Assembly: GCF_022179385.1 (NCBI RefSeq)
Contig: NZ_BPQS01000043.1
Coordinates: 1 to 42,797 of the forward strand
DNA: 42,797 nucleotides
Reading direction: 5' to 3'
Source of the DNA: Methylobacterium longum
Lineage (GTDB): Bacteria > Pseudomonadota > Alphaproteobacteria > Rhizobiales > Beijerinckiaceae
Position numbers and translations under genes: made by a program. Under the pieces are notes generated by a model that saw only the letters and a program-made list of their open reading frames with translations, did not search any database and was not told the origin of the DNA. Below, in pieces: positions 25,023 through 33,186 of the stretch (positions are counted from its first letter, which is position 1; each line of letters begins with the position of its first letter).

Positions 25023-25112
25023 ATGGCTTGGTCTGCCCCGATCGTGTCCGAGATCTGCGTCGGCATGGAAGTCACCAGCTACGAGTCGGCTGAGATCGAC
25101 ACCTTCAACTAA
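25023..25112 (+). CDS. pqqA: PQQ precursor peptide PqqA, copy 2
   Basis: This encodes the same 29-residue PqqA as the upstream copy, including E16 and Y20. The two genes differ at only two bases: one silent GCC/GCT change at Ala23 and the stop codon (TGA in copy 1, TAA here). It has its own ribosome site (GTGGAG). The sequence before its ATG is unlike that of copy 1, so identity is limited to the coding part. A strong terminator starts 22 bp after the stop and probably ends a two-gene transcript. Doubling the precursor gene may raise PqqA supply relative to the biosynthetic enzymes (inference). Confidence 0.96.
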   Translation: MAWSAPIVSEICVGMEVTSYESAEIDTFN

Positions 25113-25134
25113 GTCTCCGACAGGACGTTTCGCG

Positions 25135-25165
25135 GCGCCGCTTCATTCGAAGCGGCGCTTTTTTT
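25135..25165 (+). terminator. Rho-independent terminator of the pqqA pair
   Basis: Perfect 10-bp stem GCGCCGCTTC / GAAGCGGCGC with loop ATTC, followed by seven T residues (25159-25165). It is the clearest intrinsic terminator in the window. Confidence 0.93.
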
Positions 25166-25544
25166 ATGCGCGTGTTCCGGGACGGAACCCTGACTGTCGG
25201 ACCGATGTGGTCGCCCCGCACGTCTCTGACCCGGAAGGGCGCGCCGAAAACTTGCGGTCCGAGATCGAGCCTGGTGCTCGAGATGGCGCCGCGTGCGACA
25301 CCGGTTTCCGGACCCGCCGCGGGCGCCGCCGTAGGGCGGTCTGGGTTCCGCGGGGCATCGATCTTCGGCCGCGATTCGATCACCCGAATCCCCGTCCGTG
25401 CCGTCACATCCCGGTTTGACGCTCCGTTCAAAAACCTGAACCGTTGATCCGCGTGCAGGCGCGCACCGCCTGCCGGACGAGCGGACACGGACTTGGCGGA
25501 CAGCGCGCAGGCGGCCGACGCGACCATACCGCCTGCCCGATACC
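25166..25544. other. Intergenic region after the pqqA terminator
   Basis: These 379 bp contain no pqq gene or other recognisable gene on either strand. A small inverted repeat (GCAGGC / GCCTGC, 25455-25473) lies near the end of the minus-strand nucleoside transporter and might contribute to its termination. Confidence 0.4.
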
Positions 25545-26792
25545 TCACGCCACGAACAGGCCCGCGATCACCGCGCTCGTCAGGTTCGAGAGTGTTCCCG
25601 CCAGGATCGCCCGCACTCCGTAGCGGGCGACTTCCGACCGCCGCTCCGGCACGAGACTGGAGAAGCTCGCGAGCTGGATTGCGATCGAGGCGAAGTTGGC
25701 GAATCCGCAGAGCGCGAAGCAGAGGATCGCCTGCGTTCGCGGATCGAGGGTGCCGGCCTTCAGCGTCGGGGACAGGTTGGCGTAGGCCAGGAACTCGTTG
25801 AACACGAGTTTCTGGCCGATCGCCCCGCCCACCAGGGTCGCGTTCTCCCACGGCACGCCGAACAGCCAAGCCAGGGGCGCGAGCGCCCAGCCGAGCACGC
25901 CCTCGAACGACGCGGCGGGGTAGCCGATCGCGTTGCCGAGATAGCCGAAGACACCGTCCGCGAGTGCGATCAGCCCGACGAAGGCGATCAGCATGGCGCC
26001 GACCGAGACCGCTACGATCAGGCCCTTCTGCGTGCCGTCGGCGGCCGCCTCGATGATGTTGGCCGCCCGCACCTCCCCGAACTCGACCCGGGTGGTGATG
26101 ATCCGCGTCGGCTCGGTCGAGGGCATCAGGATCTTGGCGTAGAGCAGGCCGCCCGGCACCGCCATCACGGAGGCGGCGAGCAGGTAGGTCATCGGCACGC
26201 CCAGCGCCGCGTAGCCGGCCAGGATCGACCCGGCGGTGGACGCGGCGCCGCTCGACATCACGGCGAACAGCTCGGCCCCCGTCAGGCGGGCGAGGAACGG
26301 GCGCAGGGCGACGGCGATCTCGCTCTGGCCGATGGCGATCGTGATCACCGCCGAGAACGACTCGATCGGCGACGTGCCGAGGATCCGCCGCAGCACCGCG
26401 CCGAGCCCCCGGGCGAGCGCCTGCATCAGGCCCAGGTGGTAGAATACGCCGATCAGCGCGGAGACGTAGAGGATCTGCGGCAGCACCCGCAGCGCCAGGA
26501 TGAAGCCCGAGCCACCGAACAGCTCGAACATCTTCGGCTCCACGAGCCCCCCGAACAGGAAGGCGGTGCCGCGGTCGCCGTAGGACAGCACGGTCACGAC
26601 GACGTCGGCCGTCGCCGACAATCCCGCCTGCCCGGCCGGCAGGAACAGGATCAGGGCGCCGAGCCCCACCTGCAGCGCCAGCGCGGTGAGCACGAGACGG
26701 GGGCGGATCGCCCGCCGGTTCGTGGAGAACAGCACCGCGACGGCGAGGAGCAGAAGGAGGCTGAGGCCGGCATGGACTAGGCGGTCGAGCAT
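25545..26792 (-). CDS. CNT-family nucleoside transporter (NupC-like)
   Basis: A 415-residue inner-membrane concentrative nucleoside transporter that brings nucleosides in with protons or sodium. It is dominated by hydrophobic helices. Family blocks include FGGLVEPKMFELFGGSGFILALRVLP, a GQSEIAVALRPFL stretch matching the conserved G-x-x-E-A region, and GGAIGQKLVFNEFLAYANL in the C-terminal half. The ATG at 26792 is preferred over the adjacent in-frame GTG because AAGGA sits at a suitable distance. It lies 54 bp downstream of the TetR gene on the same strand and may be partly co-transcribed with it. Confidence 0.88.
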   Translation of the reverse strand: MLDRLVHAGLSLLLLLAVAVLFSTNRRAIRPRLVLTALALQVGLGALILFLPAGQAGLSATADVVVTVLSYGDRGTAFLFGGLVEPKMFELFGGSGFILALRVLPQILYVSALIGVFYHLGLMQALARGLGAVLRRILGTSPIESFSAVITIAIGQSEIAVALRPFLARLTGAELFAVMSSGAASTAGSILAGYAALGVPMTYLLAASVMAVPGGLLYAKILMPSTEPTRIITTRVEFGEVRAANIIEAAADGTQKGLIVAVSVGAMLIAFVGLIALADGVFGYLGNAIGYPAASFEGVLGWALAPLAWLFGVPWENATLVGGAIGQKLVFNEFLAYANLSPTLKAGTLDPRTQAILCFALCGFANFASIAIQLASFSSLVPERRSEVARYGVRAILAGTLSNLTSAVIAGLFVA

Positions 26793-26849
26793 CACGTCCT
26801 TCGGCTTGGAGGGTGCCCTCGACCTATGGAAAGTCCGGGCCAGACCGCG

Positions 26850-27491
26850 TCAATCCGAGTCGCGTGCGACCAGATAAGGGGCGAAGAGATCACGGACCTG
26901 CGCGAAACCCCAGTCGCGGTCGGCCTCGGTCAGTGCGGCTCCGCCCTGAAGGCGATGGCTCATCCAGTGACTGGACACGATCCAGGCATTGTCGATGAGT
27001 CGCCCCAGGGCCTCCGGGCCGATCCGCAGCCGCCCCGCCCGCACGGCCGCCTCGAAGACGCCGCGGGCCAGCGCCTGGGTCTCGGCCCGTAGGACGTGGA
27101 TCCGCGGGCGGAGCGCCGGAGCGATCTCCACCATGGCTATGCCGTCGCGATAGACGCAGCGATAGCGCCAGATCAGATCGAACCATGCGCGCTGGTAGGC
27201 GAGGAGCGCGGCCGGATCCGCCGGCAGCCGGCCGGCAACTGCGATCGCCTCGACCTCGAAAGACGCGAACATCGCTTCCACCAAGTTGCTCTTGCGCGGA
27301 AAGTGGTACTGCAGATTGCCTTCGCGGATCCCCGCAGCGGCGGCGATCTCGGCTGTCGTCACCCGTCCCAGCCCGCGGGTGTTGAACAGGGCCAGGCTCA
27401 CCGTCAGGATCCGGTCGCGCGTGCGCGGCGCGGCGCGGCCGGGCGGGCTCTCGCATTCCATCGGTGTTGCAGGCCTGCGGCCGCGCGCCAT
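26850..27491 (-). CDS. TetR-family transcriptional regulator
   Basis: A 213-residue repressor-type protein. The N-terminal helix-turn-helix covers about residues 25-70 (RDRILTVSLALFNTRG, then TTAEIAAAAGI, then GNLQYHFPRKSNL). The rest is the ligand-binding helical domain. It is divergent from the SDR-hydrolase-monooxygenase operon, and a 22-bp palindrome lies 14 bp in front of its start. It therefore most likely represses both itself and that operon and is released by a substrate or ketone intermediate. The start at 27491 is taken; an in-frame Met ten codons later is possible. Confidence 0.88.
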   Translation of the reverse strand: MARGRRPATPMECESPPGRAAPRTRDRILTVSLALFNTRGLGRVTTAEIAAAAGIREGNLQYHFPRKSNLVEAMFASFEVEAIAVAGRLPADPAALLAYQRAWFDLIWRYRCVYRDGIAMVEIAPALRPRIHVLRAETQALARGVFEAAVRAGRLRIGPEALGRLIDNAWIVSSHWMSHRLQGGAALTEADRDWGFAQVRDLFAPYLVARDSD

Positions 27492-27504
27492 CGTGTCAAA
27501 CCTC

Positions 27505-27526
27505 GTCTAGGGTGTTCACCCTAGAC
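27505..27526. promoter_or_regulatory. TetR-type operator palindrome
   Basis: GTCTAGGGTG-TT-CACCCTAGAC has perfect 10-bp arms around two bases. It lies between the divergent TetR gene (14 bp away) and the SDR operon (67 bp away), the classic place and form for TetR autoregulation. The binding partner is inferred from position. Confidence 0.8.
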
Positions 27527-27593
27527 AATCCGCGATGCCGGGGCTATCCCAGGCGACTGGGTCCGCACCAACTTGCCACTCGGGAGGCGCGAC

Positions 27594-28445
27594 GTGGCGC
27601 AGAAATTTCAGCTCGCCGGCGCGGTCGCGCTGATCACCGGCGCCGCAAGCGGCATCGGCGCCGCCCTGGCGGAAGGCCTCGCGACCCGGGGCTGCCGACT
27701 CCTGCTGGTGGATCGGGACGCCGTCGGCCTCGAGGCGGTCGCCGCCAAGGCCCGGCAGAGCGGCGCTGCAATCGAGACCCGAATCGTCGATCTCGCGGAT
27801 GCGGAGGCGATCCGCGCGCTTCCGGCCTGGGCGGCGGACCGGTTCGGCCACGTCGACGTCCTGATCAACAACGCGGGCGTCGCCCTCGGCGGCCGCTTCG
27901 ACGAGACGGATCTCGAAGACTTCGAGTGGTTGCTGGACATCAACCTGCGCGCCGTCGTGCGGATGTGCCACGCGTTCCTGCCGATGCTGCGTACACGGTC
28001 CGCGGCGCAGATCGTCAACCTGTCGAGCCTGTTCGGGCTGATCGCGCCGCCCGGACAGGTGGCCTACTGCACGAGCAAGTTCGGCGTGCGGGGTTTCTCG
28101 GAGGCTCTGCGGCACGAATATGCCGGCACCGGGCTCGGGGTCACGGTGGTCCATCCCGGCGGCGTCGCCACCGCCATCTCGCGCAACGCCCGCGGCCGGC
28201 GTCCTCCGACCGATCCCGAGGCCGCCCAGCGCGCCGCCGTCGAGGACGAGAAGGCCCGGGAGGCCTTCGGCAAGCTCCTGACGCTGGCCCCTGCCGACGC
28301 CGCGGCCGCGATCATCCGCGGCATCGAGGTCCGTGCGCCGCGCCTCGTCATCGGCAAGGACGCCCGGAACGGGGCACTGATCCAGCGCTTGATGCCGGCC
28401 GGCTACTGGAGCGCGATCGTGCGGCTCTCCGGCGGGACGCTCTGA
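27594..28445 (+). CDS. Short-chain dehydrogenase/reductase (SadH-like)
   Basis: A 283-residue NAD(P)-dependent dehydrogenase that probably oxidises a secondary alcohol to a ketone (or the reverse). The cofactor motif is TGAASGIG (residues 15-22), NNAG follows, and the catalytic set is Ser in NLSSLFG with Y-C-T-S-K. The GTG at 27594 has a GGGAGG ribosome site; an in-frame TTG at 27573 is less likely. It is the first gene of an operon with a hydrolase (1-bp gap) and a Baeyer-Villiger monooxygenase. The same trio of functions occurs in the mycobacterial mymA-lipR-sadH operon. Confidence 0.85.
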   Translation: MAQKFQLAGAVALITGAASGIGAALAEGLATRGCRLLLVDRDAVGLEAVAAKARQSGAAIETRIVDLADAEAIRALPAWAADRFGHVDVLINNAGVALGGRFDETDLEDFEWLLDINLRAVVRMCHAFLPMLRTRSAAQIVNLSSLFGLIAPPGQVAYCTSKFGVRGFSEALRHEYAGTGLGVTVVHPGGVATAISRNARGRRPPTDPEAAQRAAVEDEKAREAFGKLLTLAPADAAAAIIRGIEVRAPRLVIGKDARNGALIQRLMPAGYWSAIVRLSGGTL

Positions 28446-28446
28446 A

Positions 28447-29355
28447 ATGGCCAGCCTGCGCGCCTATATCGGCGCCTACATGATCCGGAACCGGGTCCGC
28501 GGCCCTCTCGCGCGCGCGCGCGATGTCGCCGCCTTCCGCCGGATCTTCGAGGCGCCGACCTTCCCGGATCCGAAGGGCGTCACCTACGAGGCGGGCATCG
28601 TCGGAGGCGTGCGCGGCGAGTGGGTCCGGCCAAAGGCCGGACACGGCCGGCGGATGCTGTACATCCACGGCGGTGGCTTCATCGCCTGCTCGTCGCGCAC
28701 GCACCGGCCGGTGACGGGAGCCCTGGCGAACCGCGGTTTCACGATCTTCGCCCCTGACTACCGCCTCGCCCCCGAGCATCCGTTCCCGGCGGCGGTTGAG
28801 GATGCCGTGGCCGTCTGGCGCGCCTTCAGCGCCGAGGGCGCCGCCTGCGTGGCGGGCGAATCGGCGGGCGGGAACCTTGCTCTGGTGCTGATGGGCGAGG
28901 CCCGCGCCCTGGACCTGCCGATGCCCTGGGCCGCCGCCCTGTTCTCGCCCGCGACCGATTTCATCTCCGAGGACGGATCGCGCGTCACGAACGCGTGGCG
29001 GGACGCGATGTTCGATCCGAAGGCGCTCACGGCGATCCGGTCGATGTATCTCGGCGATGCCGATCCGGCTGATCCGCGGATCTCGCCGGTCCACGGCGAT
29101 CTCACCGGTTTTCCCCCGCTGCTGTTCCATGTCGGCGAGCGCGAGGTCCTCCGCGACGATTCCGTCCGAATGGCGGAACGGGCGCGGGCAGCGGGTGTCG
29201 AGACGTCGCTGAAAGTCTTTCCCGTCGTCTCGCACGCGTGGCAGTTCGCGGCCGGCATGCTGCCGGAGGCCCGCGCCTCCCTCGACGAGGCCGCCGCGTT
29301 CCTGAACGCGCACGCGCCGACACCCCATGCACCCACCGGGAGCCCCGTGCGATGA
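28447..29355 (+). CDS. Alpha/beta hydrolase, hormone-sensitive-lipase family
   Basis: A 302-residue esterase of bacterial family IV. The oxyanion motif is HGGGF (residues 74-78). The nucleophile elbow is G137-E-S139-A-G141. The acid lies in VGEREVLRDDS and the histidine in VSHAWQ, completing the triad. No signal peptide is seen, so it is cytoplasmic. It starts 1 bp after the SDR and its end overlaps the monooxygenase by 4 bp. In this operon it would cleave the ester or lactone produced by the monooxygenase. The exact substrate is unknown. Confidence 0.86.
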   Translation: MASLRAYIGAYMIRNRVRGPLARARDVAAFRRIFEAPTFPDPKGVTYEAGIVGGVRGEWVRPKAGHGRRMLYIHGGGFIACSSRTHRPVTGALANRGFTIFAPDYRLAPEHPFPAAVEDAVAVWRAFSAEGAACVAGESAGGNLALVLMGEARALDLPMPWAAALFSPATDFISEDGSRVTNAWRDAMFDPKALTAIRSMYLGDADPADPRISPVHGDLTGFPPLLFHVGEREVLRDDSVRMAERARAAGVETSLKVFPVVSHAWQFAAGMLPEARASLDEAAAFLNAHAPTPHAPTGSPVR

Positions 29356-30818
29356 CAGAGCCCGCTTCCGCACCGCTCGCTGTCCTGATCGTCGGCGCCG
29401 GCTTCTCCGGCCTCGCGATGGCGATCCGGTGCCGGCAGGCCGGGATCGGGCCGTTTCAGGTGATCGAGAAGGGCGACGGCCTCGGCGGCACGTGGCACGA
29501 CAACACCTATCCGGGAGCGGCCTGCGACATCCCCTCGCACCTCTACTCCCTGTCCTTCGCTCCGAAGGCCGACTGGAGCCGGATGTACGCCCCGCAGCCG
29601 GAAATCCTGGCCTACCTGCGGGAGACCGCCGAACGAAACGGGCTGCTGCCGCTGATCCGGCTCGGGACGACGTTCATGGGTGCGGCCTGGGACGAGGCGC
29701 GTGCCCTCTGGCGGGTGAAGACCGACCGCGGGCCGATCCTGACGCGCGCGATCGTCTCCGGCATGGGCGGCCTGCACCACCCGGCCTACCCGGATATTCC
29801 GGGCCGCGGCGCCTTCAAGGGCCCGGCCTTCCACACGGCGGCCTGGGACCATTCCGTCGACCTCGCGGGCAAGCGCGTCGGCATCATCGGCACGGGGGCG
29901 AGCGCGATCCAAGTGGTCCCAGAGCTCGCCAAGGTCGCCGCCCACCTGACGCTGTTCCAGCGCACGCCGCCCTGGATCATGCCCAAGCACGACCACGCCA
30001 TTCCTGAGATCACGCGGTCGCGCTACCGGCGCCTGCCGCTGGTCCGGCGGCTCGAACGGGCCCGGTTGTTCTGGCTCCACGAGGTCCGCGCCTTCCTGGG
30101 CTTCACCAAGGTCTCGAAGCTCACCGGGCAGGCCGAGGCGCTCGCCCGCCGGCATCTCGCTAAGGCCGTGCGCGACAAGGACCTGCGGGCGAAGCTCACG
30201 CCCGACTACCGGCTCGGCTGCAAGCGCGTCCTGATCTCGGACGAGTATTACCCGACGCTCCAGCGCCCGAACGTCACCCTGGAGACGGACGGCATCGCCC
30301 GGATCACCGAGGCCGGCCTCACCACGGAAGCCGGCCGGATCCACGATCTCGACGTGATCGTCTACGCCACCGGCTTCGACGTCACCGGAACTTTCACGCG
30401 GATGAACCTCGTCGGCCGCGACGGCCTGCGGCTGAAGGATGCGTGGTCCGACGGCATGGGCGCCTATCAGGGCATCTCGGTCGCCGGCTTTCCGAACTAC
30501 TTCATGCTGCTCGGGCCGAATTCAGGTCTCGGCCACAACTCGGTCGTGTCGATGATCGAGATCCAGGTGCAGCACGTGCTCGACTGCCTGACAGCCCTGC
30601 GCACCGGCAGGCGGGCCATCGAAGTCCGCCCGGAGGCGCAGACGCGCTTCCTCGACCGGATCCGCAGCCGGATGGCCGACAGCATCTGGCAGGCCGGCGG
30701 CTGCCGCAGCTGGTACCTGGACGCGAGCGGGCGCAACACGACCCTGTGGCCGGACTCGGTGATGGCCTACCGCCGGAGTGCCCGACGCGCCCGCATGACC
30801 GATTACCGCCTGAGTTGA
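29352..30818 (+). CDS. Flavin-dependent Baeyer-Villiger monooxygenase
   Basis: A 488-residue class B flavoprotein monooxygenase. The FAD-binding glycines are G15-x-G17-x-x-G20, and the NADPH-binding motif is GIIGTGASAIQ near residue 177. Between them the Baeyer-Villiger fingerprint F-x-G-x3-H-x3-W-D is intact (F155, G157, H161, W165, D166). GGTWHDNTYPGAACDIP is also typical. It inserts oxygen next to a carbonyl, giving an ester or lactone. The ATG at 29352 overlaps the hydrolase stop (ATGA). It resembles the MymA/EthA-type short enzymes more than cyclohexanone monooxygenases. Confidence 0.88.
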   Translation: MTEPASAPLAVLIVGAGFSGLAMAIRCRQAGIGPFQVIEKGDGLGGTWHDNTYPGAACDIPSHLYSLSFAPKADWSRMYAPQPEILAYLRETAERNGLLPLIRLGTTFMGAAWDEARALWRVKTDRGPILTRAIVSGMGGLHHPAYPDIPGRGAFKGPAFHTAAWDHSVDLAGKRVGIIGTGASAIQVVPELAKVAAHLTLFQRTPPWIMPKHDHAIPEITRSRYRRLPLVRRLERARLFWLHEVRAFLGFTKVSKLTGQAEALARRHLAKAVRDKDLRAKLTPDYRLGCKRVLISDEYYPTLQRPNVTLETDGIARITEAGLTTEAGRIHDLDVIVYATGFDVTGTFTRMNLVGRDGLRLKDAWSDGMGAYQGISVAGFPNYFMLLGPNSGLGHNSVVSMIEIQVQHVLDCLTALRTGRRAIEVRPEAQTRFLDRIRSRMADSIWQAGGCRSWYLDASGRNTTLWPDSVMAYRRSARRARMTDYRLS

Positions 30819-30831
30819 GCGGGGCCGGTCC

Positions 30832-31485
30832 TCAGAACGCGAAGCCGGCTTCCGCCGCGAAGGCCTCCAGACCGGGCAGCGAGGCGTCGAACAGCGGACG
30901 GGCCCCGAAGGCGTCGCCGGCGCGCACGAACAGCGTCACCTTGGCGTTGCGATGGGGACCCATCACGCACACGAGACGGCCTTCGTCCTTGAGCTGGTCC
31001 AGGAGGGTCTGCGGCCGAACCTCGACGCGACCATTGATCAGGATCACGTCGAAGGGAGCCCGATCGGGCGCGCCGGAGGCGATCGGACCCTCCGCAACCT
31101 GGGCCGTGGCGCCGAGGCGGGCGCGGGCCTCTGCGGCGAGATCCGGCACCGATTCGAGGGCGGTGACCTGCGCGCCGAGCCGCGTCATGATTTCCGTCGC
31201 GTAGCCAGTGCCGCTGGCAACATCGAGCGCGGTCACGCCCGGGCGGATCCGGAGGGCCTGGATCATCCGCGCCAACACCATCGGGGCCGGCATGCAGCGA
31301 GTCTCGCCGGTCGCATCGCCGAGGTTCAAGGTCTGGTCGATATACGCGAAGGCCTCACGGCCCTTCGGCACGAACGCCTCGCGCGCGACGGTGTCGAAGG
31401 CATCGAGCACCGAGTTGTCGTTCACGTCGAAGGTCCGCAACTGGCAGTCGACCATCATCCGCCGCGCCTGCGCGTAATCGATCAT
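30832..31485 (-). CDS. pcm: Protein-L-isoaspartate O-methyltransferase family protein
   Basis: A 217-residue SAM-dependent methyltransferase. MIDYAQARRMMVDCQLRTFDVND is the typical alphaproteobacterial N-terminus, and the family VPKGREAFAY block follows. The SAM-binding motif is ALDVASGTGYATEIM. In the model family it methylates isoaspartyl residues for protein repair. Alphaproteobacterial members are diverged in the active-site region, so true repair activity is not certain. The start at 31485 is chosen because the 128 extra upstream codons have no family character. Convergent with the monooxygenase (gap 13 bp). Confidence 0.8.
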   Translation of the reverse strand: MIDYAQARRMMVDCQLRTFDVNDNSVLDAFDTVAREAFVPKGREAFAYIDQTLNLGDATGETRCMPAPMVLARMIQALRIRPGVTALDVASGTGYATEIMTRLGAQVTALESVPDLAAEARARLGATAQVAEGPIASGAPDRAPFDVILINGRVEVRPQTLLDQLKDEGRLVCVMGPHRNAKVTLFVRAGDAFGARPLFDASLPGLEAFAAEAGFAF

Positions 31486-31908
31486 CGAACCGTGTCCTCG
31501 AACCGGATCGGAACGCCGTATCGGCCGGGATCCGGCCCGCGGCCGTGATCCCCGGCCAAGCCTAAGCTTCCCGGACGGGGGGCGTTTTCGGAGATCGTTC
31601 GGCAAAACGCAAGGCGAGGGCGTGCATCGCGTGCCGGCTGATCTGAGGACCGCCGGAGACAACCGGGCCAGATCCGCGATTCCGGAGCACCGTCGGCTGC
31701 ACGGCCTGGAACCGCCGGGATCGCCGATCCGGTCCGCCGGTCCGGGAGCGACAGGGTCCCTCAGGCTGCCACGATCCCGCGCCGGGTTACGTCGGCATCG
31801 AGCTGTCGCGCGCGTTTCCATGCGACGGGTCGCGTCGTCGGACAGATCGTTGAATAAAGAGTTCAGCAAAAGCGGTGGGCCGAGAAGCCGACCGCATCGG
31901 GAGACATC
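31486..31908. other. Divergent region upstream of the PQQ-type dehydrogenase
   Basis: These 423 bp contain no recognisable gene. The last 70 bp are less GC-rich and end with a GGGAGAC ribosome site before the dehydrogenase ATG, so the promoter of the dehydrogenase-cytochrome pair is probably there. Confidence 0.4.
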
Positions 31909-33186
31909 ATGACGTCGATCCGCAAGCCGACCGCGACCCGTTCCCTCGCCGCTGCCCTGGCCTGTCTTGGCTTGGGCGCCGCAGGATCATACGCCGCGCA
32001 CGCGCAGGAGACGCCCGCCTCCGCCGCGCCGCCGGCGAGCGTGAAGGCGGTCGAACGCGGCGATGCCCTGTACGGCCGTCCGGAGGGCGGCGCGGCCGCG
32101 AAGCTCGCGCCCGTTGCGGGGCCGCCGCTCGCGACGCCGGTCGCCAAGCTGCCGCTGGACAAGCTCAAGGTGCCGGAGGGCTTCCACGTCGAGGTCTATG
32201 CCAGCGGCCTCGCCAATGCCCGCGAGATGACCCAGGCGCCGGACGGGACGCTGTTCGTCGGTACCCGCACGGTCGGCAAGGTCTACGCCGTGCTGCCCCA
32301 GGCGGGCCAGGACGGGAAGCGCGAGGTCAAGACCATCGCGACGGGCCTCCACCGGCCGAACGGCGTTGCGTTCCACGACGGCGCCCTCTACGTCGCCGAA
32401 CTCTCGAAGATCTGGCGCTACGACGACATCGCCAACCACCTCGACGGCGCGGCGAAGCCGGTCCTGGTCTACGACGACCTTCCCAAGGACGAGGCGCACG
32501 GCTGGAAGTTCATCGCCATCGGGCCGGACAACAAGCTCTACGTGCCGATCGGCGCGCCCGGCAACATCCTGGTTCCGCCGGATACCCACGCGCAGATCCG
32601 GCGCATGGACCTCGACGGCAAGAACGCCGAAGTCATCGCCCGCGGCGTGCGCAACACGGTCGGCTTCGACTGGAACCCGAAGACCAAGCAGCTCTGGTTC
32701 ACCGACAACGGCCGCGATTGGGTGTCGGAGGACATCCCGAACGACGAGCTGAACGTCATCACCGAGCCGGGTAAGCAGCATTTCGGCTACCCGTTCTGCC
32801 ACCAGGGCACCTTCACCGATCCCGAATACGGCTGGGGCCATTCCTGCTCGGAATTCACGGCGCCGGCGGCGCTCCTGGGCGCGCACACGGCCTCGCTCGG
32901 CCTGCGGTTCTACACCGGCACGCAGTTCCCGGATGCGTACCGGGACGCGATCTTCGTCGCCCGGCACGGCTCCTGGAACCGCACCACCAAGCTCGGCGGC
33001 GACGTGGTCATGGCCAAGCCCGGTTCGGACGGCAGAGTCGCCGCGGTCGAGCCGTTCCTGACCGGCTTCCTCCAGGACAACAAGTATGTCGGCCGTCCGG
33101 TCGATGTCCTCGTCGCGAAGGACGGATCGCTCCTCGTCTCGGACGACTACAACGGCGCGATCTACCGCGTCAGCTACGGCAAGTGA
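31909..33186 (+). CDS. PQQ-type sugar/sorbosone dehydrogenase family protein
   Basis: A 425-residue exported beta-propeller oxidoreductase of the L-sorbosone/soluble glucose dehydrogenase family, which uses PQQ in characterised members. A signal peptide (RKPTATRSLAAALACLGLGA... ending AHAQ near residue 36) directs it to the periplasm. Family blocks include VPEGFHVEVYASGLANAREM, HRPNGVAFHDGALYVAEL, RGVRNTVGFDWNP, WFTDNGRDW and RHGSWNRTTKLGGDVV. The next gene is a diheme cytochrome c overlapping by 1 bp, the likely electron acceptor. The aldose or aldehyde substrate cannot be read from sequence. Confidence 0.87.
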   Translation: MTSIRKPTATRSLAAALACLGLGAAGSYAAHAQETPASAAPPASVKAVERGDALYGRPEGGAAAKLAPVAGPPLATPVAKLPLDKLKVPEGFHVEVYASGLANAREMTQAPDGTLFVGTRTVGKVYAVLPQAGQDGKREVKTIATGLHRPNGVAFHDGALYVAELSKIWRYDDIANHLDGAAKPVLVYDDLPKDEAHGWKFIAIGPDNKLYVPIGAPGNILVPPDTHAQIRRMDLDGKNAEVIARGVRNTVGFDWNPKTKQLWFTDNGRDWVSEDIPNDELNVITEPGKQHFGYPFCHQGTFTDPEYGWGHSCSEFTAPAALLGAHTASLGLRFYTGTQFPDAYRDAIFVARHGSWNRTTKLGGDVVMAKPGSDGRVAAVEPFLTGFLQDNKYVGRPVDVLVAKDGSLLVSDDYNGAIYRVSYGK

